Under the pieces are notes generated by a model. The model worked only from the letters and a program-made list of their open reading frames with translations, was not told the DNA's origin and made no database searches. Below are positions 43,814-56,474 of a stretch of DNA of 64,000 nt, piece after piece (position 1 is the first letter of the stretch; each line of letters opens with the position of its first letter). Both the position numbers and the translations under genes were made by a program. Source of the stretch: Eunapius fragilis (lineage: Eukaryota > Porifera > Demospongiae > Spongillida > Spongillidae). Where the stretch lies: the NCBI GenBank assembly GCA_963681505.1, contig OY811986.1, positions 730,001-794,000 of the forward strand. The letters are read 5' to 3'.

Positions 43814-46800
43814 ATGGCTGACGAACAGAGCCGTGCTGCCCGAACCGTGTACGTTGAAAACGTATGTTCGCTATCCGAAAAACTGCTAAAGAACGCGCTA
43901 AAGAAATATGGCGACATTGCTTCGTGCAGATCCTACCAGTCGCACGCATTCGTAGAGTTTCGCACCCAACAAAGTGCTGAAGACGCTGTCGCGCGAGGGA
44001 GCGTCGATGCCTACGGAATTTCTCTAATCCTACGACGGTACGAAAGCCATCTTGATCCAGCGGTTGTCGATGACGTCCACCGCCCACCGAACCGAGATGG
44101 TCGCTCACGTGCTGACGACCAGGGGGTCGGCGGTGATAATCGCCGCCCAGCTCCCCGTGGGCGTAGTCGCGGTCGCGGAGGTCGTAGCAATGGGGGAGGC
44201 ACCAGCCGCGGCGGTTACAGAGGTGATGAGAGGCGCTATCAGGCTCAGGATACCAGAGTGAGCTGAGATCCTTATAAGGTGTTCCCATTGAAATGTGTAT
44301 GTGTGTATATGTATGTGTGTCTGCTATGGCTCTGATACGTCCATCCCACTCGCAGGCCCATCAAGGGATACAGAATGGCTATGACTATGATGGTGAAAAT
44401 AATCCACCTCCTGTGAGTTTTGTTCTACGAGTGACTTCCACCCTTTTTAAGTGTCTTGTAACCTCCACCCTTTGTGAGTGTCTTGTAACCTCCACCCTTT
44501 TTGAGTGTCTTGTAACCTCCACCCTTTGTGAGTGTCTTGTAACCTCCACCCTTTGTGAGTGTCTTGTAACCTCCACCCTTTTTGAGTGTCTTGTAACCTC
44601 CACCCTTTGTGAGTGTCTTGTAACCTCCACCCTTTGTGAGTGTCTTGTAACCTACACCCTTTGTGAGTGTCTTGTAACCTCCACCCTTTTTTAGTGTCTT
44701 GTAACCTCCACCCTTTGTGAGTGTCTTGTAACCTCCACCCTTTGTGAGTGTCTTGTAACCTACACCCTTTGTGAGTGTCTTGTAACCTCCACCCTTTTTT
44801 AGTGTCTTGTAACCTCCACCCTTTGTGAGTGTCTTGTAACCTCCACCCTTTTTGAGTGTCTTGTAACCTCCACCCTTTGTGAGTGTCTTGTAACCTCCAC
44901 CCTTTGTGAGTGTCTTGTAACCTCCACCCTTTGTGAGTGCCTTGTAACCTCCACCCTTTTTGAGTGTCTTGTAACCTCCACCCTTTGTGAGTGTCTTGTA
45001 ACCTACACCCTTTGTGAGTGTCTTGTAACCTCCACCCTTTTTGAGTGTCTTGTAACCTCCACCCTTTGTGAGTGTCTTGTAACCTCCACCCTTTGTGAGT
45101 GTCTTGTAACCTACACCCTTTGTGAGTGTCTTGTAACCTACACCCTTTGTGAGTGTCTTGTAACCTCCACCCTTTTTGAGTGTCTTGTAACCTCCACCCT
45201 TTTTTAGTGTCTTGTAACTTCCACCCTTTGTCTTTGTGAGTGTCTTGTATGCTATACCCTCTCAACCTCGTGAGTGTCTTATCAGTTGGTTTTTATTTCC
45301 GCCTGGTTGCAGATTGATCATCACGTTAGGTCTGGGCACTGCCCTACTGCAGGCCAATCAGCTGGGCCTCCAGTACCCAGACCTCTGTCTAACACTGAAG
45401 CCAGACCTATACCTAGTCCAGTACCCAGACCTCTGTCTAATGCTGAAGCCAGACCACTAACTAGTCCAGTACCCAGACCTCTGTCTAACACTGAAGCCAG
45501 ACCACTAACTAGTCCAGTACCCAGACCTCTGTCTAACGCTGAAGTCAGACCACTAACTAGTCCTCATTATAGCTCTGAATCAGCATTGCTGCAGCCAATC
45601 AAAATACTAATTTCTAATATATCCTGCCAGTCTGTTTCAGATGAGGCTGTGAAAGCACTGTTGACAAGTGAAACAATTGAGGTACGTGTCCCTGTGCATG
45701 TTATGTAGAGGGGTGGGGGGTAGAGATGGTATGGAAGGGTGAGCCCTTACTTTAAAAAAAAAATACTTCTGGCCGTTATTTGGAAGTCAATAGAGTTACG
45801 AGTACCTTGATCAATGTATCTCTACCCTCCACCTTCCTCCTCATCCCTCCACCCTCCCTCCTCATCCCTCCACCCTCCCTCCTCATCCCTCCACCCTCCC
45901 TCCTCATCCCTCCACCCTCCCTCCTCATCCCTCCACCCTCCCTCCTCATCCCTCCACCCTCCCTCCTCATCCCACCACCCTCCCTCCTCATCCCACCACC
46001 CTCCCTCCTCATCCCACCACCCTCCCCCCTCATCCCTCCTCATCCCTCCACCCTTCCTCCACTTTTCTCCTCATCCCTCCACCCTCCCTCCTCATCCCTC
46101 CACCCTCCCTCCTCATCCCTCCACCCTCCCTCCTCATCCCTCCACCCTCCCTCCTCATCCCTCCACCCTCCCTCCTCATCCCTCCACCCTCCCCCTCATC
46201 CCTCCACCCTCCCTCCTCATCCCTCCACCCTCCCTCCTCATCCCACCACCCTCCCCCCTCATCCCTCCTCATCCCTCCACCCTTCCTCCACTTTCCTCCT
46301 CATCCCTCCACCCTCCCTCCTCATCCCTCCACCCTCCCTCCTCATCCCTCCACCCTCCCTCCTCATCCCTCCACCCTCCCTCCTCATCCCTCCACCCTCC
46401 CTCCTCATCCCTCCACCCTCCTCCTCATCCCTCCACCCTCCCCCTCATCCCTCCACCCTCCCTCCTCATCCCTCCACCCTCCCTCCTCATCCCACCACCC
46501 TCCCCCCTCATCCCTCCTCATCCCTCCACCCTTCCTCCACTTTCCTCCTCATCCCTCCACCCTCCCTCCTCATCCCTCCACCCTCCCTCCTCATCCCTCC
46601 ACCCTCCCTCCTCATCCCTCCACCCTCCCTCCTCATCCCTCCACCCTCCCTCCTCATCCCTCCACCCTCCCTCCTCATCCCTCCACCCTCCCTCCTCATC
46701 CCTCCACCCTCCCTCCTCATCCCTCCACCCTCCCTCCTCATCCCTCCACCCTCCCTCCTCATCCCACCACCCTCCCTCCTCATCCCTCCACCCTCCCTCC

Positions 46801-49800
46801 TCATTCCTCCACCTTCCTCATTCTCTCCACCTCCCTCCACTCTCCCTCTCTCCACCTCTCCTCATCCCTCCACCCTCCCTCCTCATCCCTCCACCCTCCC
46901 TCCTCTCCACCTCTCTCCACCTTCCTCCTCATCCCTCCACTCTCCCTCTCTCCACCTCTCCTCATCCCCACTTTTCATTTCTTTATCTACAGGGCACATT
47001 TCAAATCTTGCATCACACGAGGACTGATGTTCAGGTGTTGGTGAAGATGGATATCACTCAGACTGCCAAGCAGAAGGGAGATATGATATTTCGCCTGCTT
47101 CAGCGAGGAAGGTGTACCCCACAGGTGCGTTGCATTGAACAATATTCATTAGTAATGCACATGTCCATATATGGAATTGTGCACCATAATCACCTCATGA
47201 CACCTCTTTCAATCTTCCCTAGACGAGTAAAATTCGCATTTAAATTTACATATGGCTAATTTAAATGTCAGTTCTTTTAATGCTATACAATGGATAGTCC
47301 AATTTTGATATGTATGAGGTGTGCAAAGTGTGTGCACATTTTCCCCTTTGTTTTGCGCCAGTGATTTAGGCTCACCATGTCCAATTCAGTGCAGTTGCCT
47401 AAATCACTGGTGTGAAAATGTGCACATCTAACAGGTAGATCAATGAACAGGACAAGTGACTCCTGTATATACAAATGTACTAATTTTGAACTGATATGGA
47501 CACTTCTGCAGAAAGTTCGAAAGTATAGCAATTCAAATGCAGAGTATTTCAATACCATTATGTGTATCATAAAACAAGATACAATTTCTGTGGAAACTGT
47601 CCCATATGTATGTATGGAACAGTGTCCAGCAAAATCGCCCTTGTGATACTTTTTCAAATTTTCTGGACAAGCAAAAGAAAAGTAACACTTGCATTGAAAT
47701 GTATGGCTAATTATAAATTCAGTGCCTAATAACTTTATGATGGATAGTCCAATTTAGAATGTGTAAGGACCATTTGATAGAAACTCTTGGGAGTTCATGG
47801 AAATTTTGAAAACTTGAAAAACTACCCAGAAGGGTGATTTTGCTGGTCACTGTCCCCATATTATCATTGGCATTTGTTTATATAATTTTGTATTTTTTAC
47901 AACATCATACACGTACACACAAAAGTGTTAATAAGCAAAGTCAGTGGGATTTGTATCTGCAAGGAAGGCTCTTGCATCACAAGTGTTAAGTTCAACGTTT
48001 TATATATAAGCTTGTAAGGGCAGTGGACTTGGTGCAGCAGCTGGTTTGTACGGACAAACGGTATGCCAGTTTGTGGCAATTTGACCCCAAACTCTGAAGG
48101 ATTTCACAACCGGTGGCACGCAGATCTAACCCAGCTCATCACAAATAAGACCATTACATTGAATTGGCATGTGTGTATTCATTTGTACAGATCAGCGATG
48201 CATTTTGCAACGGCTGCATCCAATCATTGAAGGGCATAATAGACAGCAGCTGGATGGTGGGAAAGTGTGAGTGGAGTGGGGAGGAGGAGGAAGAAAGGCT
48301 TGTAAGGTAAGGTTTGGGGATGAGAGGCCCTAAGAACTTGCCCCCCCTTCTTTAGGTCTGAGATCATTGAGCACTTGAAAGCTTTCGACGGGGAGCCTAT
48401 GCCAGTGCAAGTGCTTCTTGACAGGTATCATCACTGCATGTACCTCTTGAATAAAATTAAGAACCTGTGGGGTTAACTATAACCTGAGCATTGTGGGGGT
48501 TAAATTAACCTGAGCACTGGGGGGTTAACTATAACCTGAGCACTGGGGGGTTAACTATAGCCTGAGCATTGTAGGGGTTAACTATAGGACAGCACATGCC
48601 CATACACACATACACACATACACACACATACGCTCATACACACATACACATATACACGCACATACACACATACACATACACATACGCACACATACACATA
48701 CACACACATACACATATGCACATATACGGGTGCCCACGTGAATGCAATGCATATGAACAGAAATAACTAAAAAGTGTTGCATTTCACGTGTGGACACTAG
48801 TTTCAGTTGTAAGGTGTCTGAAAAAACACAGCTCATCTGTCTGCCTAGGGCATATTCCTTGGAACAAAGGGGAGGAGGGGGTGGAGTAGTTCAACATGCA
48901 TGTATGCATGATGCACACACATTGTGTCACTGCAGATGTAGAAAAGGCTTGTCAGAAGGTGCCATTAAAAAAGTCTGCTCAGATGTGGTAGAGATACTGC
49001 CTTTCAACAAGGTACCTAAACCCACCATGGCGTTTTCATTCCTCCTCCCCATCTTCTTATTACATTCCTCCTCCCCATCTTCTTATTGCATTCCTCCTAC
49101 CCACCTTCTTATTGCTTTCCTCCTCCCCATCTTCTTATTGCATTCCTCCTCCCCATCTTCTTATTGCATTCCTCCTCCCCATCTTATTACATTCCTCCTC
49201 CCCATCTTCATATTACATTCCTCCTCCCCATCTTCTTATTACATTCCTCCTCCCCATCTTATTACATTCCTCCTCCCCATCTCCATCTTCATATTACATT
49301 CCTCCTCCCCATCTTCTTATTACATTCCTCCTCCCCATCTTGATTACATCTGTGTGCTCATCAGACTGTGGTGTTCTGTGGCCACACCTACAAGCATGCT
49401 TTGGACACTCACGGTGGCATTGGAGCCATACAGCCTGGTGAGTTAGCTGCCTACATCCCATAGCCTTACTTCATCAGGTGTGATACCTTCATCAGGTGTG
49501 ATACCTTCATCAGGTGTGATACCTTCATCAGGTGTGATACCTTCATCAGGTGTGATACCTTCATCAGGTGTGGTACCTTCATCAGGTGTGGTACCTTCAT
49601 CAGGTGTGATACCTTCATCAGGTGTGATACCTTCATCAGGTGTGATACCTTCATCAGGTGTGATACCTTCATCAGGTGTGATACCTTCATCAGGTGTGGT
49701 ACCTCCATCAGGTGTGGTGCCTTCATCAGGTGTGATACCTTCATCAGGTGTGGTACCTTCATCAGGTGTGATACCTTCATCAGGTGTGATACCTTCATCA

Positions 49801-52722
49801 GGTGTGATACCTTCATCAGGTGTGATACCTTCATCAGGTGTGATACCTTCATCAGGTGTGATACCTTCATCAGGTGTGATACCTTCATCAGGTGTGATAC
49901 CTTCATCAGGTGTGGTACCTTCATCAGGTGTGATACCTTCATCAGGTGTGGTACCTTCATCAGGTGTGGTACCTTCATCAGATGTGGTACCTTCATCAGG
50001 TGTGGTACCTTCATCAGGTGTGATATCTTCATCAGGTGTGATACCTTCATCAGGTGTGGTACCTTCATCAGGTGTGGTACCTTCATCAGGTGTGATGCCT
50101 TCATCAGGTGTGGTACCTTCATCAGGTGTGGTACCTTCATCAGATGTGATACCTTCATCAGGTGTGATACCTTCATCAGGTGTGGTACCTTCATCAGGTG
50201 TGATACCTTCATCAGGTGTGATACCTTCATCAGGTGTGATACCTTCATCAGGTGTGGTACCTTCAGGTGTGGTACCTTCAGGTGCGATACCTTCATCAGG
50301 TGTGGTACCTTCATCAGGTGTAGTACCTTCATCAGGTGTGGTACCTTCATCAGGTGTAGTACCTTCATCAGGTGTGGTACCTTCATCAGGTGTGGTACCT
50401 TCATCAGGTGTGATACCTTCATCAGGTGTGGTACCTTCATCAGGTGCGATACCTTCATCAGGTGTGATACCTTCATCAGGTGCAATACCTTCATCAGGTG
50501 TGATACCTTCATCAGGTGTGATACCTTCATCAGGTGTGGTACCTTCATTAGGTGCAATACATGACTGTAATGATATATATGTCATGGTCTCTTTGCTAAC
50601 TGTAGGGTCACCAGTTCCTGTCAGGGGTATGGATGTTGGACCACTGTTCCCATTCAGGGATGAAATTGTTTCTGGCCCCCTACACCTTGTTCCCTCCTCC
50701 CTTAGGGGTGCAGGAGTTGCTCCAATAGGTAGTGTCCACACTCACCCTCCCTCCTCCTCCTTTCTATTAATAACATGTCCATCAGAACAACCACCTCAGA
50801 GGATGATGTATCCGTCTATGTCCGGCACACCTCCTGTTGTTCACAGTGTCCCTCCTCACCTCTCGTATGATCGCTTGGCTTCAAGACAAGCATCTGTTCG
50901 CAGCTTGGGGGACAAAAGGTAATTAATGTTCAATGCAATTGGCATCCAGCCTTGCAGCCCCACCCCCTTGTCATCCAGCCTTGCAGCCCCACCTCCCTGC
51001 CATCCAGCCTTGCAGCCCCACCTCCCTGCCATCCAGCCTTGCATGCCCCACCCCCTTGTCATCCAGCCTTGCAGCCCCACCCCCTTGTCATCCAGCCTTG
51101 CAGCCCCACCTCCCTGCCATCCAACCTTGCAGCCCCACCTCCCTGCCATCCAGCCTTGCCTGCCCCACCCCCTTGTCATCCAGCCTTGCAGCCCCACCTC
51201 CCTGCCATCCAGCCCATTTGACCTCACTACTCAACACTTGGTGATTACCATATAGGCTGAGGTTTTACATGTAGAAGACACACTTGGGTGTATACATGTT
51301 ATTATTACTATAACTTGAATGGCACAACTCTCAGAACACCCAGATATCACGACAGATCAAAATTGCCTCTGGTACTGGCTGACATTCAGATCCCCTTGAC
51401 CAGAGAAACGTACAAAGACAAGTTCAACAAGCTTCTCTTCTGGGAGGAGGGTGAACACATGGTCATTCTGAGGGATAAGTAAGGACTGATCAGTGAAGAT
51501 ATGTCTGGCAGTGTGTGTGTGTATGTGTGTGTGCTCGTGTGTGTCGTTGTTAACATTCCAATTAATGCCCAGGTGTGATGGCCGCTACCTTCTGACTCTT
51601 CAGTCCAATCTCAGGTCAACATATCCCACCCAGAGGCATGGAATTATAACGGAAATCAGTGGGGACACAGTAGCATACGCGATGCAGGCAAGTGAGGGTG
51701 CCACTGTGGTCATTGAGCAAGGAACCAAGGTCGCTGGAGGGCAGCTCCTTATTCAGGAGGATGTGAAGTTTGGCATTGAGTTGTCCTTCCAGAACTACGC
51801 AGAGACGGAAGAAAAACTTAGTGTTACCCTACCTGAGGATAGCGTTGGTCTACTTCGTGCATATGGGATCTCTGAGGAACAGTTCTCTTTCAGAGTCAAA
51901 GTTCAATTTGAGCTTAAGCACTCTTATTTTGACGGTCTCCATAGGAGCGTTGATCAGTTGTCACCGGCAACCATTGCACGTGTGCTACCAAAAGAGTTTC
52001 CACCGTTCCTTAAGCAGGCATTGCCAAAAGAGCTAGACTCCTACACCCAGCTTTGTTCCCAGGACCAGAGGGATGCCCTCCAAACCATCCTCTCCCTCCC
52101 ACCCAACAGTCCTCCATTGCTGGTCAGGGGAGCGTTTGGGACTGGCAAAACCTTCCTTTTGGCTGCGGCTGTCCACTGTCTGTTCCGGAATGAGAGGGGA
52201 GGAGGAGGGGGAGGAGCTGTGAGGGTGTTGGTGTGCACACAGCAACACACATCAGCTGTTGCATTTCTTGAGTGCTTTCACAACAAGTTCAGCTTAGCAA
52301 CCTCTGGTGGTGATGACCACCAGAGGTGCATAATTCGACTGGTTCCTGACAGCAAAAGAGATGCAGGTTACAGCGAATACAGCAAAGTACTGACTGGTCA
52401 AGAACTTAAAAATGAAAAAGGAAATGTTTTGCGTTTCCCTCAGTTGCTAATGGTTACCACTGGTGGCACTTCGAGGCAGCTGTATAGCGTCTTCAGTGAA
52501 GACTTCTTCACACACATTCTGCTGGATGAAGGGGCTCAACTGAGGGAACCAGAGGCTATGGCTCCCCTTCAGTTGAGCTGTCCTCGTACTAGAATCATTA
52601 TATCTGGAGATGAGTATCAGGTTAGGCTGGGAAGGGGTACATGGTTAACCAGGAGAGGCACAGTGGGTTGGGGGTTTTTTTTTTTGCATGCATAAGATTG
52701 CTAAGATTATTGACTGCTTCAT

Positions 52723-52762
<40 letters not shown>

Positions 52763-53836
52763 TGTGTGTGTGTGTTGTGTAGGTTGGCCCAAACCTTCTG
52801 GTGCTGGGTGAGGATGCAAGGGAGTGTGGCCTAAAGCTGTCTCTCCTTGAGCGGCTACACCACCACTACATAGCCTGCAATGCCTCCATGTACGAGGCCG
52901 TGCTGACCACCAACCATCGCTCACACCCGGACATCCTCGGCCTTGCAAACGCACTCTTCTACAAGTGCAACCTCAGGACTGCCGTTAACCCCGGCTGTTC
53001 CCATCCCTTGGCCCCATTCCCTCTGGTGTTTGTGTGCTCCTCTGCGGACATGTCAGCCTCGTTGGTGGAACCTAGTGTGGACAACCACGAAGCGATAGTA
53101 TTGCTGGAGCGTGCACGTGTGTACGCCAACAGCTGGCCTGAGACCACATGGGGGAAGATAGACTACTCCCAGCTCTGTATCGTCAGCGTTGGGCGTGGCC
53201 AGGTACGTTTTGATTGGTGGAGCTCCTCGTGTGGTGGTGATGATGATGGTGGTGTGTGTGTGTTTGCAGCTTTATAGGATAGCAAAGCTCTTGAGAGACA
53301 AGCAGCGCTTCCCTTCTGCCATGAACTATATTCAGCGACAGCCAACCTATGATTTGCAAGGTGGGCACAGTTGATATACAGTATGCAATGATCTCCTAGA
53401 ATATCCTCGAGTAGTTAGTTGACCATTTGTTTTGTTTTTTCTAACCAACTATTGAACTCATATGAAGCACACTATCCTTTTAGGTCGTCAGTTTCGTGCA
53501 GTGTTTGTGAGTACTTCAGAACCCACTGAAGTGCCCCCTGATGGTGGATCTCTGAGCCCCTCAAACCACACCAAGAGCATCTGTGACCCCTTTGTGTTCA
53601 ACACCGTCATGACTCGTGCCCAGTCCTTGGTGGTGTGTGTGGGGAACCCCTTCCTGCTGCTCAGGCTGGAGCAGTCCATGGTGAGGAAGTATGGAGACAG
53701 GGGGAAGTGTTGGAGCCACTACCTCAAGGCCTGCCTCGACCATAACACTGTTGATTGCAGCTCTGTGCAAAGTGAGCCATCTGTACTACTACAGAAACTT
53801 AGCGAGGCTGTTGCTAAGAATTGCATCGCTCCCTAA
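43814..53836 (+). CDS. H3: RRM-RGG-SF1 helicase, tandem paralogue 3
   Basis: Fifteen exons: 43814-44257, 44356-44412, 45313-45681, 46993-47124, 48191-48306, 48356-48424, 48936-49011, 49365-49437, 50606-50728, 50786-50918, 51335-51478, 51573-52620, 52783-53202, 53270-53360, 53484-53836; 3648 nt, 1215 aa, in frame. Exon 1 has an RRM (TVYVENVCSLSEKLLKNAL ... HAFVEF) and then an Arg/Gly-rich tail (APRGRSRGRGGRSNGGG) where H1 and H2 have CCCH fingers. Exon 3 has 16-aa repeats (SPVPRPLSNAEARPLT) and with exon 4 a possible degenerate RRM. The helicase is the best preserved: GAFGTGKT, LLDEGAQ, SGDEYQ, NHRSHPDIL (IV), GRQFRAVFVST (V) and NTVMTRAQSLVVC (VI). The family is MOV10/HELZ2-like SF1; a clear LOTUS match is missing. 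Confidence 0.87.
44430..45235. repeat. 27-bp minisatellite, H3 intron
   Basis: About 30 copies of 'ctccaccctttgtgagtgtc' plus 'ttgtaac', starting about 20 bp after the donor at 44413. Period 27 leaves long spurious frames on both strands. Confidence 0.95.
45395..45560 (+). repeat. 48-bp coding repeat in H3 exon 3
   Basis: Three to four copies encode the 16-residue SPVPRPLSNAEARPLT segment within exon 45313-45681. The frame is kept. Confidence 0.85.
45825..46970. repeat. 21-bp pyrimidine minisatellite, H3 intron
   Basis: About 50 copies of 'catccctccaccctccctcc' plus 't', with larger ~230-bp blocks duplicated (the 'cttcctccac' variant recurs near 46050, 46280 and 46530). It is almost pure pyrimidine on the plus strand, so triplex or H-DNA is possible. 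It runs to the acceptor of exon 46993. Confidence 0.95.
47125..48190 (+). other. H3 intron with a short inverted repeat
   Basis: No exon was recognised. 47329-47370 (tgtgcacattttc...cagtgatttaggc) is inverted at about 47397-47426 (gcctaaatcactgg...tgtgcaca). A 'cactgtccc...' motif near 47600 and 47845 recurs near 60465, hinting at an old dispersed repeat. Confidence 0.5.
48470..48725. repeat. short 'ggggttaactataacctgag' repeats then an (AC)/(AT) dinucleotide tract
   Basis: Four copies of a ~27-bp unit (48470-48585) followed by a CA-rich microsatellite (48600-48725) in the H3 intron after exon 48356-48424. Confidence 0.85.
49025..49345. repeat. 26-bp minisatellite, H3 intron
   Basis: About 12 copies of 'tcctcctccccatcttctta' plus 'ttacat', starting about 15 bp after the donor at 49012 and ending about 20 bp before the next exon. 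Confidence 0.95.
49468..50560. repeat. 18-bp minisatellite, ~60 copies, H3 intron
   Basis: Unit 'accttcatcaggtgtgat' repeated about 60 times with g/a variants. It starts about 30 bp after the donor at 49438. Every unit contains TCAG|GTGTGA, resembling joined splice sites. The long ORFs (minus-strand TPDEGI repeats, 432 aa; plus-strand SSGVIP repeats) exist only because 18 is a multiple of 3. Confidence 0.96.
50940..51215. repeat. 29-bp minisatellite, H3 intron
   Basis: Nine or so copies of 'ccatccagccttgcagcccc' plus 'acctccctg', beginning about 20-25 bp after the donor at 50919. Confidence 0.93.
51573..52620 (+). CDS. H3 helicase core exon (Walker A to motif III)
   Basis: Encodes the helicase N-terminal part, QDQRDALQTIL, Walker A GAFGTGKT, VLVCTQQH (Ia), LLDEGAQ (II) and ISGDEYQ (III); donor GTTAGG follows. 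All acidic and lysine residues expected of an SF1 ATPase in these motifs are present. Confidence 0.9.
52715..52780. repeat. (GT)n microsatellite
   Basis: GT run filling the end of the H3 intron just before the acceptor at 52782. Confidence 0.9.
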
Positions 53837-54004
53837 AAAATTTTCTAAGGACTCTAATCAGCCTAGTCCCCATCCCTGTGACATCATATATTGTGAGATT
53901 GATTTTGTTGTTAGCTTCCACATACATACAACATGTAAAAAAAAAAAAAAAGGAAACAAGGCACAAACTGAAGTAGAGAGGTGAATACAAGAAGAATGAA
54001 GAAG

Positions 54005-56395
54005 TCATTTTGAAGGTGCCTTGAGTATGCCTACGATGTCCTTCACTGAATGATAGATGATGTTCTTAACCTAATGGGATGGGGAAGAGTGGTGTAGTAA
54101 GGCTCGTAATGAGAGGTTGAGGGGTGCTGCACATACCTGAAGCTTATCCTCATGATTGGCATGTCTTTCAGAAAGTTGTCTGAACTCTCCTGTGAGTTTC
54201 AAACACTCAAATATGTGCTGAAGGACGAAAAGGAGTATCATATAGACCACACCCCATTACTCTCTCAACTAACTGTCCCCAGTCCTGTCTATCCCTTCAC
54301 TTCTAGACCACCCCATCTCCCCCTCCCTCCACTCCTCCCCCTCCACCCCCCTCTTGTCTAAAGCCTGACATCCTTGACTCCCTTACCTCTGGAGACACAA
54401 AGTCCTCTGCCACCTTGATGCAACTGGCGATATTACGAACCTGAAGGGGGTGGGGCAAACATAACTGAAGGGGGTGGAGCAAACATAACTGAAGGGGGTG
54501 GGGCAAACATAACTGAAGGGGGTGGAGCAAACATAACTGAAGGGGGTGGAGCAAACATAACTGAAGGGGGTGGGGCAAACATAACTGAAGGGGGTAGAGC
54601 AAACATAACTGAAGGGGGTGGGGCAAACGTCCTCTGGTACTACACACAAGATTACCAGATCTCTATATCTCACCAAACAATGGATCATTAATGGTATACT
54701 TTTGATAGCCTAACCACACACCACCTGTCTGCCCTGTTACATCTCCCAGCAAACCACACCCTCTTCCAGCATCCTTTCACCTCCCACACGTACCTGGTGG
54801 GGTGCTCCAGCTGGAATAAAGATGGCATCCCCTACACACTGAGCAACAGTCCATCCTTTTACTCCATACTCTTCAAATAGTCTTGTTCGTATCTCCGTGT
54901 CCATGTAGACCAACTGAAAAGAAAAACAATAATTAGAGGAATAAAAAACAAGCACCACACCACACACACACATACCTGATCATGGATAGGATCAGTCCCA
55001 AAAGGATGTATGATACCCCTCTCTTCCAATACCTGCGGAGTAATGAAGAGAAAAATGTCAATACTGCATTAGCCATATTCATCAGTATGCACCACAATGC
55101 AGGGTTTTTCATCTCAATTTCTGAATGAGGTACCTCTTTCATATTTTGAATTAAACGTTACTGCTTTTGGATTAAACTAAAGGTTATGCTGGATGCATCC
55201 GCCACATTGCAACATACAAAAGTCCAACTGAGAATGAGTTTAATGTGATTTGCTAGAAATCAGGTCATTTAGTCCGCTATGAGATGCCTAGCATGCAAGT
55301 GTAAAGGTGCCCAGGTTGGTGGCACATAGGCAAAGAGGTGTCTGTAACATGCATGTAACTAGTGCCTTACCTTCTTCAGCAATAACCTGATTTTGTCAGC
55401 ATCATTGGCAGCATATATGTGCCATATTGCCCCCTGCAAGAGATGAATGGTGTTAGGAGGAAAGGGGAGGGGAGGAGGAGAAGGGGAAGGGCAATTTTCA
55501 GAAGTGGTGATGGGGAAGAGGGAGAGCAGAACTGATTGCTACTGACCACTTGCAGTGTGTTCTCCTGTATTCGCCTTAATGTCTCCGGACAACACTCTCT
55601 TCTCAGTGTATCCAGGATGAGAGGGCCTGGGGAGGAGAAAGATGTGCAAGATAATTATATTAGCATCATGACAACATTTTATGGGCACAAGTAAACCCCC
55701 TTGAAACCCCCGGCCCTCTTGAAACCCATGTGATCTCCTTACACCTTGAAACCCCATGTGATCTCCTTACACCTTGAAACCCCATGTGATCTCCTTACAC
55801 CTTGAAACCCATGTGATCTCCTTACACCTTGAAACCCATGTGATCTCTATTTCCTCCACAATTCTGAAAGTTACCAGAAGTTTTACAGATACCCCCTACT
55901 TACCACTTACCCAATAGAAGCTTCTCAATACATGTAACCCATAAATGTATATGTAATGAATACACTTATAAGTACTTACACTCTACTTCCTGCAATGGTG
56001 GTGGAATACAGCTGTACATCTGCAAGTGGAATGGGGAGGAGGTGATAGCATAACATCCAAGAATTATGCAACTTGTACTGCAGTGTGCATCAGATGGAGA
56101 ATATAGGTGTTAATAGCTTAGGTCTCACAACCAAGCCAATTTGCAGACTAGAAATATGCGAGCTACTAAAAACTAATTCTAACTGATGGTCCACAAACTA
56201 TACACACTTCCAATCCCTGTGTACTATCGGAGGGGACATACCATCACATTGACTGCATCAGATATGTCTATATGGAGGTTTGTGGTACCACAAGAGGCAT
56301 CAGAGGCTGAACCTAAAGGACAAATACATCAATTATAAACACACATGCACATGCACGCACACGTGCACACACATGCACATGTGCGCGCACACACG

Positions 56396-56474
<79 letters not shown>

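Noticed and set aside
44447..45265. 272-aa minus-strand GWRLQDTHK repeat ORF
   Set aside because: 27-bp minisatellite in an intron, multiple of 3, opposite strand to H3.
45780..47259. 415- and 481-aa Pro/Ser/His-rich ORFs
   Set aside because: Product of the 21-bp pyrimidine minisatellite in an H3 intron; only 46993-47124 is a real exon.
49443..50741. 432-aa minus-strand ORF of TPDEGI repeats and overlapping 363- and 480-aa ORFs
   Set aside because: All frames stay open because an 18-bp minisatellite has no stops; the region is an intron of H3.
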